Part shown: piece after piece, positions 1 to 11,095 of the stretch
Layout: every line of letters starts with the position of its first letter
Numbering within the stretch: the first letter of the stretch is position 1
Source: Phalacrocorax aristotelis
Lineage: Eukaryota; Chordata; Aves; Suliformes; Phalacrocoracidae
Assembly (NCBI RefSeq): GCF_949628215.1
Contig: NC_134277.1
Span: 1,302,001 to 1,366,000 of the forward strand
Length of the DNA: 64,000 bases
Direction of reading: 5' to 3'
The notes under the pieces: generated by a model
The model's input: the letters and a program-made list of their open reading frames with translations, nothing else
What the model was told of the DNA's origin: nothing
The model's database searches: none
Made by a program: the position numbers and the translations under genes

Positions 1-894
1 CTGTCCCTGCAGTGGCTCAGTGCGGGGCTCTCCAGCTCACTGAGGACCATGAGCCTCCCATGGGATTTGCTGCCCAGCGGGGCGGGAAAGCAAAGGTTGC
101 AGCAGTGTCGCTGGTGTGGAGGAGACCAAGCAGAATGAGCCGAGCTGGCCTCAGTGCGGGGGTCTGAGCTTAAGCACTGGCGTCTTAGGTGGGGGAAGAG
201 CTGGAAGGGGCTGATGCTGCTTGGTTGCCTTCGCCCTTAGGAACAGTTCGCATGGTCTGACACGCCCTCCTCCTCCTGCTGCAGGATTGCTTCTGTAGCT
301 GAGGGAGAGCATTTTCAGTGTGCCTGTAGTGGTGGAGGCACTGCTTGGGGTGCAGTGTCTCGGCTGATGCTCATGTTTGCTCTGAAGTGACGAGGATCCA
401 GCTGTCCCCTGGCTGAGTTATGAGTGCTTGCGTTGATTCACAGCTCCACTGGCCGGAGCCAGCCAGCCAGGCTCCTCGGGCACGTACAGGGGAGCCCTCG
501 ATGCGCTGCGCATGGGCAGCTTGCTTCTGCCCTTGGCTGTTGTGCCAGATGGGGTGGTGGGGAGCCTGTGCTGGTCTCAGCCACTCAGCAAAGCGCTTGG
601 GAGTCCAGCCTGGGCTGGAGATGGTGCTGGGTTTCCAAGCAGCTGCAGGATTTTTGCCAGGTTCGTGCTGACGCCTAGCAGCACGCTTCGTTGTTGCTTC
701 CAAAGCAGATAGCCTGGGAGCATGGAAACCACCTTGCCGTTGCCGGCGCCTGCCTGGCCGCTGGTGCTGGGGGAGCATCGTGGCAGCGGGTCCCCCCCTC
801 CGCCAGGCCTGGTGTGTGTGCACTGCCCCCCGATGCTCTGCCTCTGCAGAGTGAGGGATTGGCTCCCCCAGGCCGGGGTTGCTGAGCCTGCTGT

Positions 895-1080
895 GATCAT
901 GTCACGTCGGGCTCCGTCGATGTTAACATCTCATTATCTTTGTTACTGTAATTACATTATCCGCTGCTTTATGCAGAATTATTCTCCGAGGACTAATTGA
1001 TGGATCCATGTTTAATTCATTAATCATTAGCATCAAATTCGACAATTACAGTGCACACTGATTGTGGAATTTCAAATGTA
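895..1080. promoter_or_regulatory. Candidate conserved noncoding element, homeodomain-site cluster
   Basis: This AT-rich island in GC-rich surroundings carries TAATTA at 949-954, TAATTG at 994-999, a run of overlapping TAAT cores at 1012-1030 and CAATTA at 1043-1048. It also has a GTTAAC and an ATCTTTGTT (SOX/TCF-like) site. There is no coding signal or repeat signature. The site density resembles developmental enhancers. GBX-class homeodomains bind TAATTA, so the block could respond to GBX1 or related factors. Conservation was not tested. Confidence 0.4.
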
Positions 1081-2010
1081 ATGAGGGAAGAATTAACAAA
1101 GAAAAGGGAAAACCTGTTTCCCTGGCATACCGCTGCTCACCATGGGGGACAATGACATTGAGGGAAGAAGAGGCAGCAGAGAGCAGGGTGGCACAGGTCA
1201 TGGCAGACAGGAGGTTGGTGGGATCATCGTCTGCCTTTCTCATGGCTCTGGCTGCAGAACGTGTTCTTTCAGGTCAGAGCTGGGTCATTAATCTCCTATG
1301 AAAGAATGAGTGTTTGGGTACCGAGGAGGAAAATCTCAGCTCTCACTTCCAGAACAAAGTTACCTTCTCCACCCAGCAAATAGCCCACGGGTGCAGGAGC
1401 AGCACATCTCACCCTGCCGTGGCAGGTTTCCGGGGACATCAAGAACATCCCATCCCCCGTGTAGATGTGTGCTCACACACTCTGCAAGGAAAGCTGGCTG
1501 GTCAAGGTGTGGTCTCTTCAAAATGAGCATACACCCCCCATGATTTGCCCATAGTCCCGTGGCTTGTCTGTTACCTGCATGGTGCTTAGGACCTGCTCTT
1601 ACAATCCATGGCTACCTCTCGTTTCAGTATTTCCGACCCTGAGGCGGGATTCCTGTAACGCTGCTCTGTTTATATTGGCGCCTGCCAACTAGTTGGCAGA
1701 AAGCAAGCCAGTGCAGTCTTTCCAGTCCTGCCCCATCAGCCAGTGGACCTGCTCATCTCAAGGCCCAGGGTTGGTGACTTATCCCTACACAGCTGTTTCA
1801 GTACCAGATGTGAAAACAGTCCTTCCCTCCCTCTAGACGTGCAACCGCAGGGTCTCCTTGCTTAGGGAAATGGGCAGCTTCTCTTCATATTTTGGTGGTC
1901 TTTGCCACTTCACTCAGTCTGAGGATGTAGACAGGCCTTCCCTGGCACATTGTGTTGAGTCAGTTAAATAGCTGGGGATGCTCAGTTTTCTGTTGTCACT
2001 CTTGACTGAG

Positions 2011-2150
2011 ACGTTGGAACTGGCTGCCAACTTGGGCCCCGCCTGCTGCAGTGCAGAGCAGAACAGTTTGATTTAAGTAGACGTTGGAACTGGCTGCCAG
2101 GTCGTGCCCAGTCAGCTTCAGCGCAGGACAGAACCGTTTGATTTAAGCGG
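2011..2150 (+). repeat. Tandem duplication, two 70-bp units
   Basis: Two adjacent copies run 2011-2080 and 2081-2150. Both begin ACGTTGGAACTGGCTGCCA and both close with a block containing GTTTGATTTAAG. The middles have diverged by many substitutions but no length change, so the period is exactly 70. The sequence after 2150 does not continue the pattern. This is an old local duplication of unknown function. Confidence 0.9.
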
Positions 2151-2694
2151 AGGTTCCCAGCTTCATTTGCTGGGGTGCCGCAGCCGCATTCGTGGCGAGC
2201 AGCTCCGTGGACAGTGGCAGCTTCTGAAGCTGCCAGGGTGCACGCACCGGGCCAAGAGAGCCTCTTGCAAGCCAGGCTCCTTCCACCTCCTGCGGCAGGA
2301 GTGCTTCCCCGCGCAGGCTCTGGCACAGCAGCCCTGCCTGCCCCGCTCCTCTCCAGCGCACCCCCCGGCCGGCGGGCCGACACCTGCAGGGGGACTGGCG
2401 GGGTCTGACGCTGCTGCAGGAGCGAGGCGGGGTGTGCTGCTCGGAGTGGGGCCGGGGGCTGCTGACTGGGAGCCTGGTGCTAAGCCGTGGCTGGCCGTGA
2501 TTTCGGCTAGCTCGCTTTGCTTTCTGTTGAGTCTCACTGGAAGAGTTCAACGTTAGTTACTGTTGTTCGGCCAAGGGCCAATAACTTGGACATGGGGACA
2601 CCGAAGCTGAAAGGAAGAGGGTGAGGGTCTGTCTGTGTGGTGTTTGTCAGTGTGGGACCTTCATCCTTCCCAACAACATGTTAAAGGGCTGTTT

Positions 2695-2860
2695 GTAGTC
2701 TGAAGATGAAGCAGAGATCAGAGATTTAGTAAAATTTATCTGTAATTAATACTTTGCATCATGAATCATGTATAAAATACTGCAAATTCATATGTATATT
2801 ATAAATATTATAAATTCACTATAACATTCATATGGTAACATCTTGTGAATGTTTATCTGG
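2695..2860. other. AT-rich stretch in AGAP3 intron
   Basis: This is a strongly AT-rich run with a TAATTAATACTTTGCAT block and repeated ATAT/ATTATAAAT words. It has no open reading frame of note and no repeat family that I recognise. It could be a low-complexity tract or a regulatory island. The motifs alone do not decide. Confidence 0.3.
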
Positions 2861-5750
2861 CTGCCTGAAGTAGGAGGATGAATCCAAATGTGAGGTGGGA
2901 GCCATTGCATTCAGTGCTTTGCACCGAGTAGAAGCTAGAAGTTGTCGGGAGTTTCCGGCGAGGTGAGGAATACATCAGGAACACAAAGCGATGACACAGG
3001 GCAGGACTGTTCCAGCAAACCTTGGTGCCCAGTTCCTGTGGTGGACGGAAGCCTGAAGGACTGAGGTATGCTGGATGGGCTTAAGGTTATATTTGCTAGG
3101 CATATGCTAGAGTTACAGTGAATTTCACATTTCCAAGCATAACTCTTTTCTCTCAGCGATTATTATTTCTTTCTATAGAAGGAAAACTGAGGCAAGGAGA
3201 GGATAAAGCGAAAATTGTCAAAAGCATCTGCTAACTATATGCCCCCACTTTAGAGCCTAAGAATTGCTTTTTCCTTCCCAAGAACGTAGCCTTTTTTTAG
3301 CCCCTGAAAGTGTAGCTGTGAGCAGCTCCTGTTTATCAGTCCTCAGAGTCTCCACCTGGGCACTCAGAACAGGAGGAACACATTATAGTGGCCATTTCTG
3401 ACAACTGCTAGTATAAGTGACTTGAACAGTAGGTCTGGGAATTTTGTGGCGGTCTATGGATTAGATCCTAGGTCCCCAAAGGAAATATTCAGCTCCTTAG
3501 CCTTGGGCTGCCCCTGCTTTCCCTGCTGCCTTCTGAATTGTTCTTTTGGGCACCTTGCTTCTGCAAGAAATCTTCCAGAAATCCTGAAGATAACGGAGCA
3601 CCTCGCACCTCATCATCATCCCCATCATCCTCAGGTGCGTGCTGTCCCTAAGTCTGCCAATTCATCTCCAGCCCACTGTCCTTCACGTGGGCAGAAGAGG
3701 TGCAAGCACTGGCCTGTGCAACGATCACCTTTGTGCCTGGATGAGGTGATGCTTGTGTGGAGCTGTTGGTCGGCACCACCGTACCATGCTGAGCCGTTTC
3801 CACTGTAGTCCAAGGGGATGGGATTTTTCGAGCAGCGGTGGGTGAAGACGTGCTAGCTGCGCTGTACCCTTTGCTAGCGGTGCAGGGAGTATGCCGCAGT
3901 CCAGCCAGGTCTGGGGAACTGGACATCCTGCAGTGTTTCGGGCACGTTAGGTGCAGCGCTACAGCAGGCGTTCTTGTTTAGTTTCATCCATTTTGTGTGC
4001 TCAGAGACCGCTCAGGCACGTGAACCAAAGGGGCTGCCCTGGCCGGAGCTAAGCGCCAGCGCAGGCTGGACTCGGAGGCTGCACTGCCTGGCCGTCGCTC
4101 CCTGGGCTGTGTGATGAGGCGGAGTGCAAGTGGCACTGTCCGCTTGATCCAAGTCCTTTTTGCGCCCCGCAAATCACTCATGTGGGCCCATTCTGAGCAC
4201 AGGACCTCTCCCAGTGACTCCTGTGGGCAAATCCTGTCCGTTGGCTAATGTAGGGTTAACCCCTTGGTTTGGAGGAGTTTACCTGTGTCTGTGAGTTAGT
4301 CACCCTTGGCTGTTCCTGCACAACATCTAAGTGGGAAACTGGTCGTTCCAGGATGGGTGTCCTCTCCCTGCTCAAGGGACCAATACCTGTAACATCTCTG
4401 GTGGTTTACAATATTCTGTACTCCATAAAAGTGCTAGTTTTCCATAGCTTTCAGAGAGTTCATGAACTTTGGCTCATCCCCAGCTTTCAATAAAGGCCAC
4501 ATGGTCTCTGTGGATGTGCTAGCAGATACCAGACCCAGGATGGAGGTGCTTGCCAGCCATGTCTCTGAAGGCTGGCCGTGCTACTACCACCTCGTCAGCG
4601 GTCAGGCTCCAAGGTTATGCAGGGCCGTTGTAGCTGGGAGACTCAGGTTGTCTCCCTGAGGTTTTGTTAGGGACTCCTGCGGTGAATGGCAAACTGCTGC
4701 TCGTGATCTCTGTTTTCCCATCTGTACAACAGGAATGGCTATGCAGAGCGTTCCTGCTTCCCAGAGGGACATCTACTCCCGTGTCCTCCCCACAGCTCCC
4801 AGGGACAGAGTACAGCAGCGTGTCATGCTTCCTAAATTGCTGAGCAAGGCCACTGTCACTGGGTGTTACCATGACATGCCCTGTCATGGTGCCAGTATTT
4901 GTGGTATTGCGACATACTCCATCCTTAGGTTTTGTCAGGGTTTTGTCGCCCTTCAGATGGCCAGCTGATGCGCTCGAGCCTGGAGGTAGGCAGTGGAATG
5001 ATTTTTCCAGAATGAGTCTGCCCTTGTGGGAGGAAGTAAGTGCTTTCTACCAGGGATGAAATCAGATACGGTAAGGTGTTTGAGGTTTATCTGGGGTGGC
5101 AAAGGTGTATACCAGCACTGCAGGTCTGAATTGGGGCATGCTGTGGCACATCAGCTGAAACTGCTGATATCTTGGTTGTAAAGTGGAAAGGCCCACTGAG
5201 CTGCTCAGCTGAGATATCCTGGACTCTGCGTGAATATGCAAAGCTGTTACTGAGTTGTGCAAATTGGATTGTGTTTGCACCAGCCAAGAGAGGAGAGATG
5301 TGGGGGTATCTGTGAGGCAGAGCAGCAAAGAGCAACTCAGATGAAATCCCTTACGAAAACCCACAGCCTGTATACAGTCTATAGCAGCTCCTTGCCTGCC
5401 AGCCTACATTCCTCCAGAGTCTGTCCTCATTACATCTGAAGACTGTTTTATCTGCACTGGAGCTATTATGTGAAAATACTGGTAGCCTATTCAGTCATAC
5501 AGAACAACTATTACTGTTGTATCACTTTCCAGTTGTACTGGTGACTCTGCAGACATTTGCAAAGATGCTACTGTTCTCAGAGACTTGATGACCCAACTAT
5601 CTTGAGCGTATTAAGTAGCTTCATCTATTGCTTGGTTTCCAGAAGGGCCTCGTGCTCCCCTTGTCAGAGCGTGACTCCTCTATGGAGCCGATGGGCCAGG
5701 AATCATGCCTGGGAGCCGAGCTGCCTGCTCCCACTGTTCCTGGGAGCCAG

Positions 5751-5771
5751 TAGAAGTAGAAGTAGAAGCTG
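5751..5771 (+). repeat. Short AGTAGA-type microsatellite
   Basis: Three to four copies of the hexamer AGTAGA/GTAGAA lie in tandem. It is a minor simple repeat in the AGAP3 intron. Confidence 0.7.
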
Positions 5772-6864
5772 TCACCCAGCCATGAAAATGAGGTTTCAGC
5801 TCCTGCCCAGTGGCCAGTGTTCTGTACAAGCATGGGGAGAAAGGCAGCACCTTCTTGCTCCAGACCTGCTCTTTTTGCAGGCTTACTTTGCCGGGAATCT
5901 GGCTGCTGTTCTCTATTTTGACCTGCCAGTTGCTAGAGGTTTCTGTCCAGAACCTGTTCTATCTTTGCCCATCTTTTAGAGAGCTGCTTACCCATCCCTC
6001 TGCTTTCTACGTCCGCACCCAGAGCCTTGCTGCCTGGGAGGTGTGAGCACCCAGCTCACTAGACTCGTAGGCTGGGCATCATGGACACACTGTATTGTGA
6101 GTTTTCGGACAAGGCAGCTCATCTGGTGTGTGACAGACTGCTCTTGCTATTCCTCTTCCAGTTTTCACCCTCATCCCCCGCTGCCTTCCAGCATATCCAA
6201 CCCTTTCACTTTTTACCCTTTCGCCCACGGCAATGGTGTGACTCACACGTGGTCAGCAGTCGTGTTCTCCAGGAGTATGCAGGGTAGGCGTGCTGGGGTA
6301 CAGCTGGTACCTGTGAGCTCGGGCTTCACCCAGACTGCAGAGCACCGCCCAGGGGGGCTGCCGTCGCCTGACAAACCCTGTGCCCACGGGAGATGTAGGA
6401 CGTGCTCAGGTCTCTGCTCCACACTGCCCTCCAGGGAGCCCAGCCTCTGCAGCTCCAGCACCCCACACTGCATCTTGCCTCTAGACACAGGGCATGAGCC
6501 CCAGTGTCCCCACGAGAAGGACCTGCAGGTGCAGCCCTGCTCTGTGGCCACTGGTGCTGGGAGAGCATCCAGCCACGCTGGGCCCAGCAGTGCCATCACA
6601 GCCCTGGCTTTGCTGTGCATCCCCGGGAGGGGCTGCCCCCCTCCTTGTCCGGAGCAGCCAAGGAGCGAGGCTGTGTCCTGGTTGCCATTGCTCAGACCCG
6701 TCTCCCCCACGCGGAGCTCTGGCCCTCGGGGTGAGCAGCGCCATTAGCAGCGCGGGCAGGGAGAAGCTCGTGCGAGTTACCGGAGCACAGGAGGGAGCTG
6801 CCCGTGCTGGCTCCCCTCCCCACCCTGACTCTCTCTGCCCTCCCTGATGGGAAACCAGAGATTG

Positions 6865-6955
6865 ATTTTCTCCAACCCAACAGTATAATCACTAACCCTA
6901 ATTAGAGATAATTACTGGGACTTGATACACTTATTACTTGCTAGAACACTAAAGG
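6865..6955. promoter_or_regulatory. Candidate noncoding element with paired TAATTA sites
   Basis: TAATTA occurs at 6899-6904 and again at 6909-6914, ten bases apart, so on the same helical face. An ATTGATTTT and further TTATTA words flank them. The block sits directly after a GC-rich tract and lacks coding or repeat character. It is a motif-based enhancer candidate only. Confidence 0.3.
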
Positions 6956-8720
6956 ACCTGTGCATTGCAGGGCTGAACAGGGAAAAAGGCCTCAGAGAAA
7001 GTGAGGAGGAGAGAAGAACAAGGCAGACAAAATGCTGTGATGATCAGAGCCCTGCCCAGGGATGATGGAAGTGCTGAGGGAAGCCAGATGGGCACGCAGC
7101 TTCGTCGCACAGGGGCAGCAAGCCAGACCCATTGGCTGCAGTTGCAGTTATAAGCATCCTGCATTTCTGAACATCTGGCTCTGGGTGTCTTGCACAGGGC
7201 ACCTGGAAAAATGGAGAGGGTATAATTAGTAGCCACCTGTGAAAAATCTCAGTGTAAATAACTTGCCCCACATTGCCAAGGAAGACTGGGGCGACAGGGT
7301 AGCTGGTATTCTTCTGGGGTGGGCTGAGGACCTTTTCCAAAACACCACGCTTTCTCTTCCATGCAGACCATGCTTGTGCTGCAAAAGGCGAGAGGAGGGG
7401 AGCAAGCTTTTACAGGCAGCAAACTCATGCCCTTTCTGCTGTCACCCAGTCTTCCTGCCAGCTCATCCCTTCCTGAGTGCGGTCCTGTTTTGAGCCCCCC
7501 TTCCTAGCCTCTCCTCTGCTGCTCTGCACTGCAGGCACATGGGTCGGTGGCTGGGGTTGTCATTCTGCTGCTGGACAGTGAGGTGTCCCAGAAGAAGGTG
7601 CAAAACCCCATTACTGACAGACGAGCGATAGAGTCATCCTGTTACAGGCTTGCTCCAAGTACAGTTTTTCATATGACTGAATCTTCTCATTGTTAGGGAC
7701 CTGCCCAGAGCCACGGGGTGTGTTTTGGCTGTTTGTCCCTGGCAGGAGCAGTGCTGGCTCTGACCCCTCCTAGGGACCTGGGCCGCACTTCAAGCTGATC
7801 TGCAGTCTCTCTTGGTATTGTGCACACTGGGCGGTTGTGTTGCGGTGTGCCAGGCAGCCTCTGCGGACAAAGCAAGCAGGGTTGTGTAAAACATGTTGGG
7901 AGCGATTAGCTTAGAAACGGAAGTTATGTAAGAAAATAAAATACAATTCTAACATACGCTGGATGGCCTTTTCAGACGCTAGCGTTCGTGAGCTGTGTGC
8001 ACATGCTGGTTTTTCATCATTCACTGCAGTCCTTGTCCAGGTCCACATTTCTGCAGCAAACCCAGAAAGTTCTGGGTCTGCTTCCTTCCCTCCTGCAATT
8101 TTACGTCAGGCTCAGCTTCCTCCTTCTGACTGTGAATGCAAAAGGTGATTCGTATTGTTGCAACCTGTCATGAGCGTGTCTCCCACCGCCGTCTTTGTGA
8201 TCTCTTTTGGACTTTTCAGCTGCACAGTATCTTCTCTGGTTTGTATTTTGAGCAGTATTACTTGTACATTTTCTGCAGCTTATGTATGATTTCAGGTTTC
8301 TACAGAGACTGTAAGAGACACCTCTGGTCACATTAACAGACCAGGAGAGAGATCTGAAACAAGGACCGTTTTTCCTTCATCCACCCCCCACTGCTCACTT
8401 CCAGCACTTTGGTCTGCGTGTCTCAGAAGGAGTTTCTAAAGTATTTCACTATGACATGTTGGAGAGTAAATTACATTATCATGGTGATACTCACCCAAGG
8501 ACTTAGCCAAGTCCTTCAGCTTCCTTACACTTTCTGAATCCTGTTGGTTCAAAGAAGCAATGCAGCCCTCATGGAGAATGCTGTAGTTACCCTCATCTAA
8601 GCAGATGGGGAGAATTAATCACAAAACTAAAGTTTAGTGGTGGCTTAGGTAAAAGTAACCTTGACTTCATTGTACTGCTGTTCAGGCAGAGTGAAATTCA
8701 AATCAGAAATAAAAAGTATT

Positions 8721-8762
8721 AAACACACACGCACAGACACACACACAAAAATATATATATAT
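8721..8762 (+). repeat. Compound CA/AT microsatellite
   Basis: An interrupted (CA)n tract at 8721-8746 is followed by (AT)n at 8750-8762. It accounts for the odd cysteine/valine- and isoleucine-rich end of the 171-codon minus-strand open frame at 8703-9218, which I regard as noncoding. Confidence 0.9.
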
Positions 8763-9254
8763 CAGAGCCAATTTCACAAAGCTGAAAGCAATTATGAGCC
8801 AGATCATTTGGGAGAAAGGACTTAAACAGAAAAAATACGAAGCATAATTAGGAGTTTTTAAAGAACATTTTACTGGATACCAAAAAGTTAAAATCAAAAG
8901 GAAGATTGCACTGCTTAAAAATGTATTAATCTGGTTAAGAGGAGATGCAAACTGTTCATTCTGTCTCGGTCCAGATAGCAAAGAATGCACAGGAACAAAA
9001 GAAAGTGGAGGGAGCAAGCTGTAGTGTGCTAACGTATTCTGTACCTCAGTGTATCTGTATCTCTGTGTATATAAAAAGCAATAAAAAAAGGGGCAACGTA
9101 ATAAAGTAGTCAATAAGTATTGAGCAGAAGTTGAAAGCTCCGGTAGGTAGATAGCTGATAACACCAGTGTGGTCCTGCATGGCCAGCTGGAACCACGGGT
9201 AGAGGCGCTCTCTGCCATTTAGCCCTTTGCCAGAGCTCCACAGACTAACATCCG

Positions 9255-9300
9255 CCGTGAGTGATTAATTATGAGCAGCCCTCAAAGTGACCCTTTTGGC
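9255..9300. promoter_or_regulatory. Short candidate element around TAATTA
   Basis: GTGATTAATTATGAG contains TAATTA at 9266-9271 and is followed by CAAAGTGACC, which resembles a nuclear-receptor half-site. It is small and isolated, so weak as an element. Confidence 0.2.
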
Positions 9301-10554
9301 TTTGTGGGAAGCATTCCAGCTCCTGACGTTCCCAGACTTGCTCTGGTTACAGCCGCACAAAGGGTTTGTTTCACCGTTTTATCTGGGTTCATTGCTTGCG
9401 GAGAAGTCGTGCACCTTGTGCCTGCCCCGCTTCCCCAGGCCACGCTTAGTACCAGCCAAATTTAGGAAAGAAGTTAAATACATTTAGCAAATGATGCTGT
9501 TGATTAAGAACTTAGAAACAAAGCCACCAGTGAGATAAGAATCCCAGGACACTACAGTTGCTGGGTACGCTGCCTTTCTCTGTAGGGACATCAGTGCCTC
9601 AGCTGATGGGAAGACCAGCACTGCCTGCCCCGTCTGAGAGCTTCCTAGTCTGCAGGCTGCCTGAGTCTGTCATCTCTTTTGCCTTTCTCCTAGAGGGAAA
9701 CCTCTCTTTCCTGCTCTCTCATAGCTACTTTACTTGGGAAAAAAAAAAGATGGATCTTTCATCTTAGTTCCTCCTCCGACACAGATCCAGGTGTTGAGCT
9801 CAGAGCAGCTCCTGTGTCCTCCCTGGTGCATTTTCCTGTTCAGGTCTCGGCAGTGCAGCCTGCAAATGCAGCGGGGTCTCCTTTACCACCACTCGATGTG
9901 TCTTGACTTTACACGTGGCTTGAGCCTTGTACGTGGTGAGCTTCTGCTGGAGTGGCTGCCTTGTCCACAGCATCTTCATCACTGACGTTTAGTATTTTTA
10001 GCCTGGGAATCGTGAGAGTAGTCACTGTTCGTCCGTCTTGCCAAGTTCCTAGTCTTCAACTTTTACATGTTCCATGAAGACTCTACGTAACATACAAATA
10101 AGAGTGATGGATTTAGTATCTGAAACTCATTTCCCAGCTCACCTTTTCCCCTCTTGGCTAGTTTCAGGAGCCTACATTACCATGGCTGCACAAGGGGATA
10201 CAGAAAACATAACCAGCAGAATTAAAGACAGTGAAAAGGTTTTTTTTTCAAGTTTATGAGGAACTAATGAATCCTAAAACAGCATTCATTCATTACTGTA
10301 AGGAAATAGCAGAATGGTTAATAAAGAAAAAAAGAGAGAAGTATTCAGTGAACAGTCCTGTTTGGTGTCTGGGAAGAGGCAAGATGATGTATCTTATCAT
10401 AGAATGATGAATCCTTCATATTCCAACTGTAATTAGGAAGCATATTAAACAGCAGGTAGGAGATTTAGACGTGTTTGAATCAGCAAGTCTGAATTATTTA
10501 ATTCAGGAATTCTAGAAGACGTGGTCACAGTCTGTGAATTGTTGATGGTGACTG

Positions 10555-11095
10555 TCAGTTTTGGGTTGGAGAGGACTTCTAGAGGGCTGCTGTTCATGTT
10601 TTTCACGTGTGCACAGTATGAGAATGAAACCAACAGATGGAAAGGGCTCAGAAAGTAGCTGTAAAAACAACGAAAGCTTGCAAAACGCGCCTCGTTGTGA
10701 AAGATTCAAGGAGCTTGATTTGTTTTGTTTATCAGAGAAAAGGTTAAGAGATTATTTTGTAAATACCTATACAGGAACAAAAACTTGGTAAGAGAGAGCT
10801 CTTTATCAGCTAAAAATATACCAAGATTCAATGACTAGTAGCTGAAGCAAGACAATTCAGACTAGAAATAAGGTGCAAATTTCAACAGTGAGGGTAATTA
10901 ACTACTGGAACTACTTATCAAGAGTTGCTGTGATTTCTCTGTCGCTGACAATATTCTAATCAAGATTAGAAGATTTTCAAAAAGATGCGTTGTAGTTCAG
11001 GCAGGAGTAAATTAGTGGAAGACCTATGGTGTAATTTTATGCTATGCAGAAAAGATCAGACAATCAGAGGGCTCCTTCTGGCTGCTTCTGACTCC
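10555..11095 (+). mobile_element. Ancient CR1-type LINE fragment, 3' part
   Basis: From about 10700 to 11095 the order of words follows the old sauropsid CR1 consensus as I remember it: GATTCAAGGAGCTTGATTTG, then a GAGAAAAGGTTAAGAG block, then GACAATTCAGACTAGAAATA, then GTGAGGGTAATTAACTACTGG, and finally the CCTTCTGGCTGCTTCTGACT end. The copy is substituted and indel-ridden, with no intact ORF and no recognisable target-site duplication. The start at 10555 is approximate. CR1 is the dominant non-LTR retrotransposon of birds and other reptiles, so this supports the taxonomic assignment. Confidence 0.8.

Noticed and set aside
8703..9218. 171-codon minus-strand open frame, hydrophobic
   Set aside because: AT-rich region with an adjacent CA/AT microsatellite supplying its Cys/Val/Ile-rich end. 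No domain, signal or splice context.
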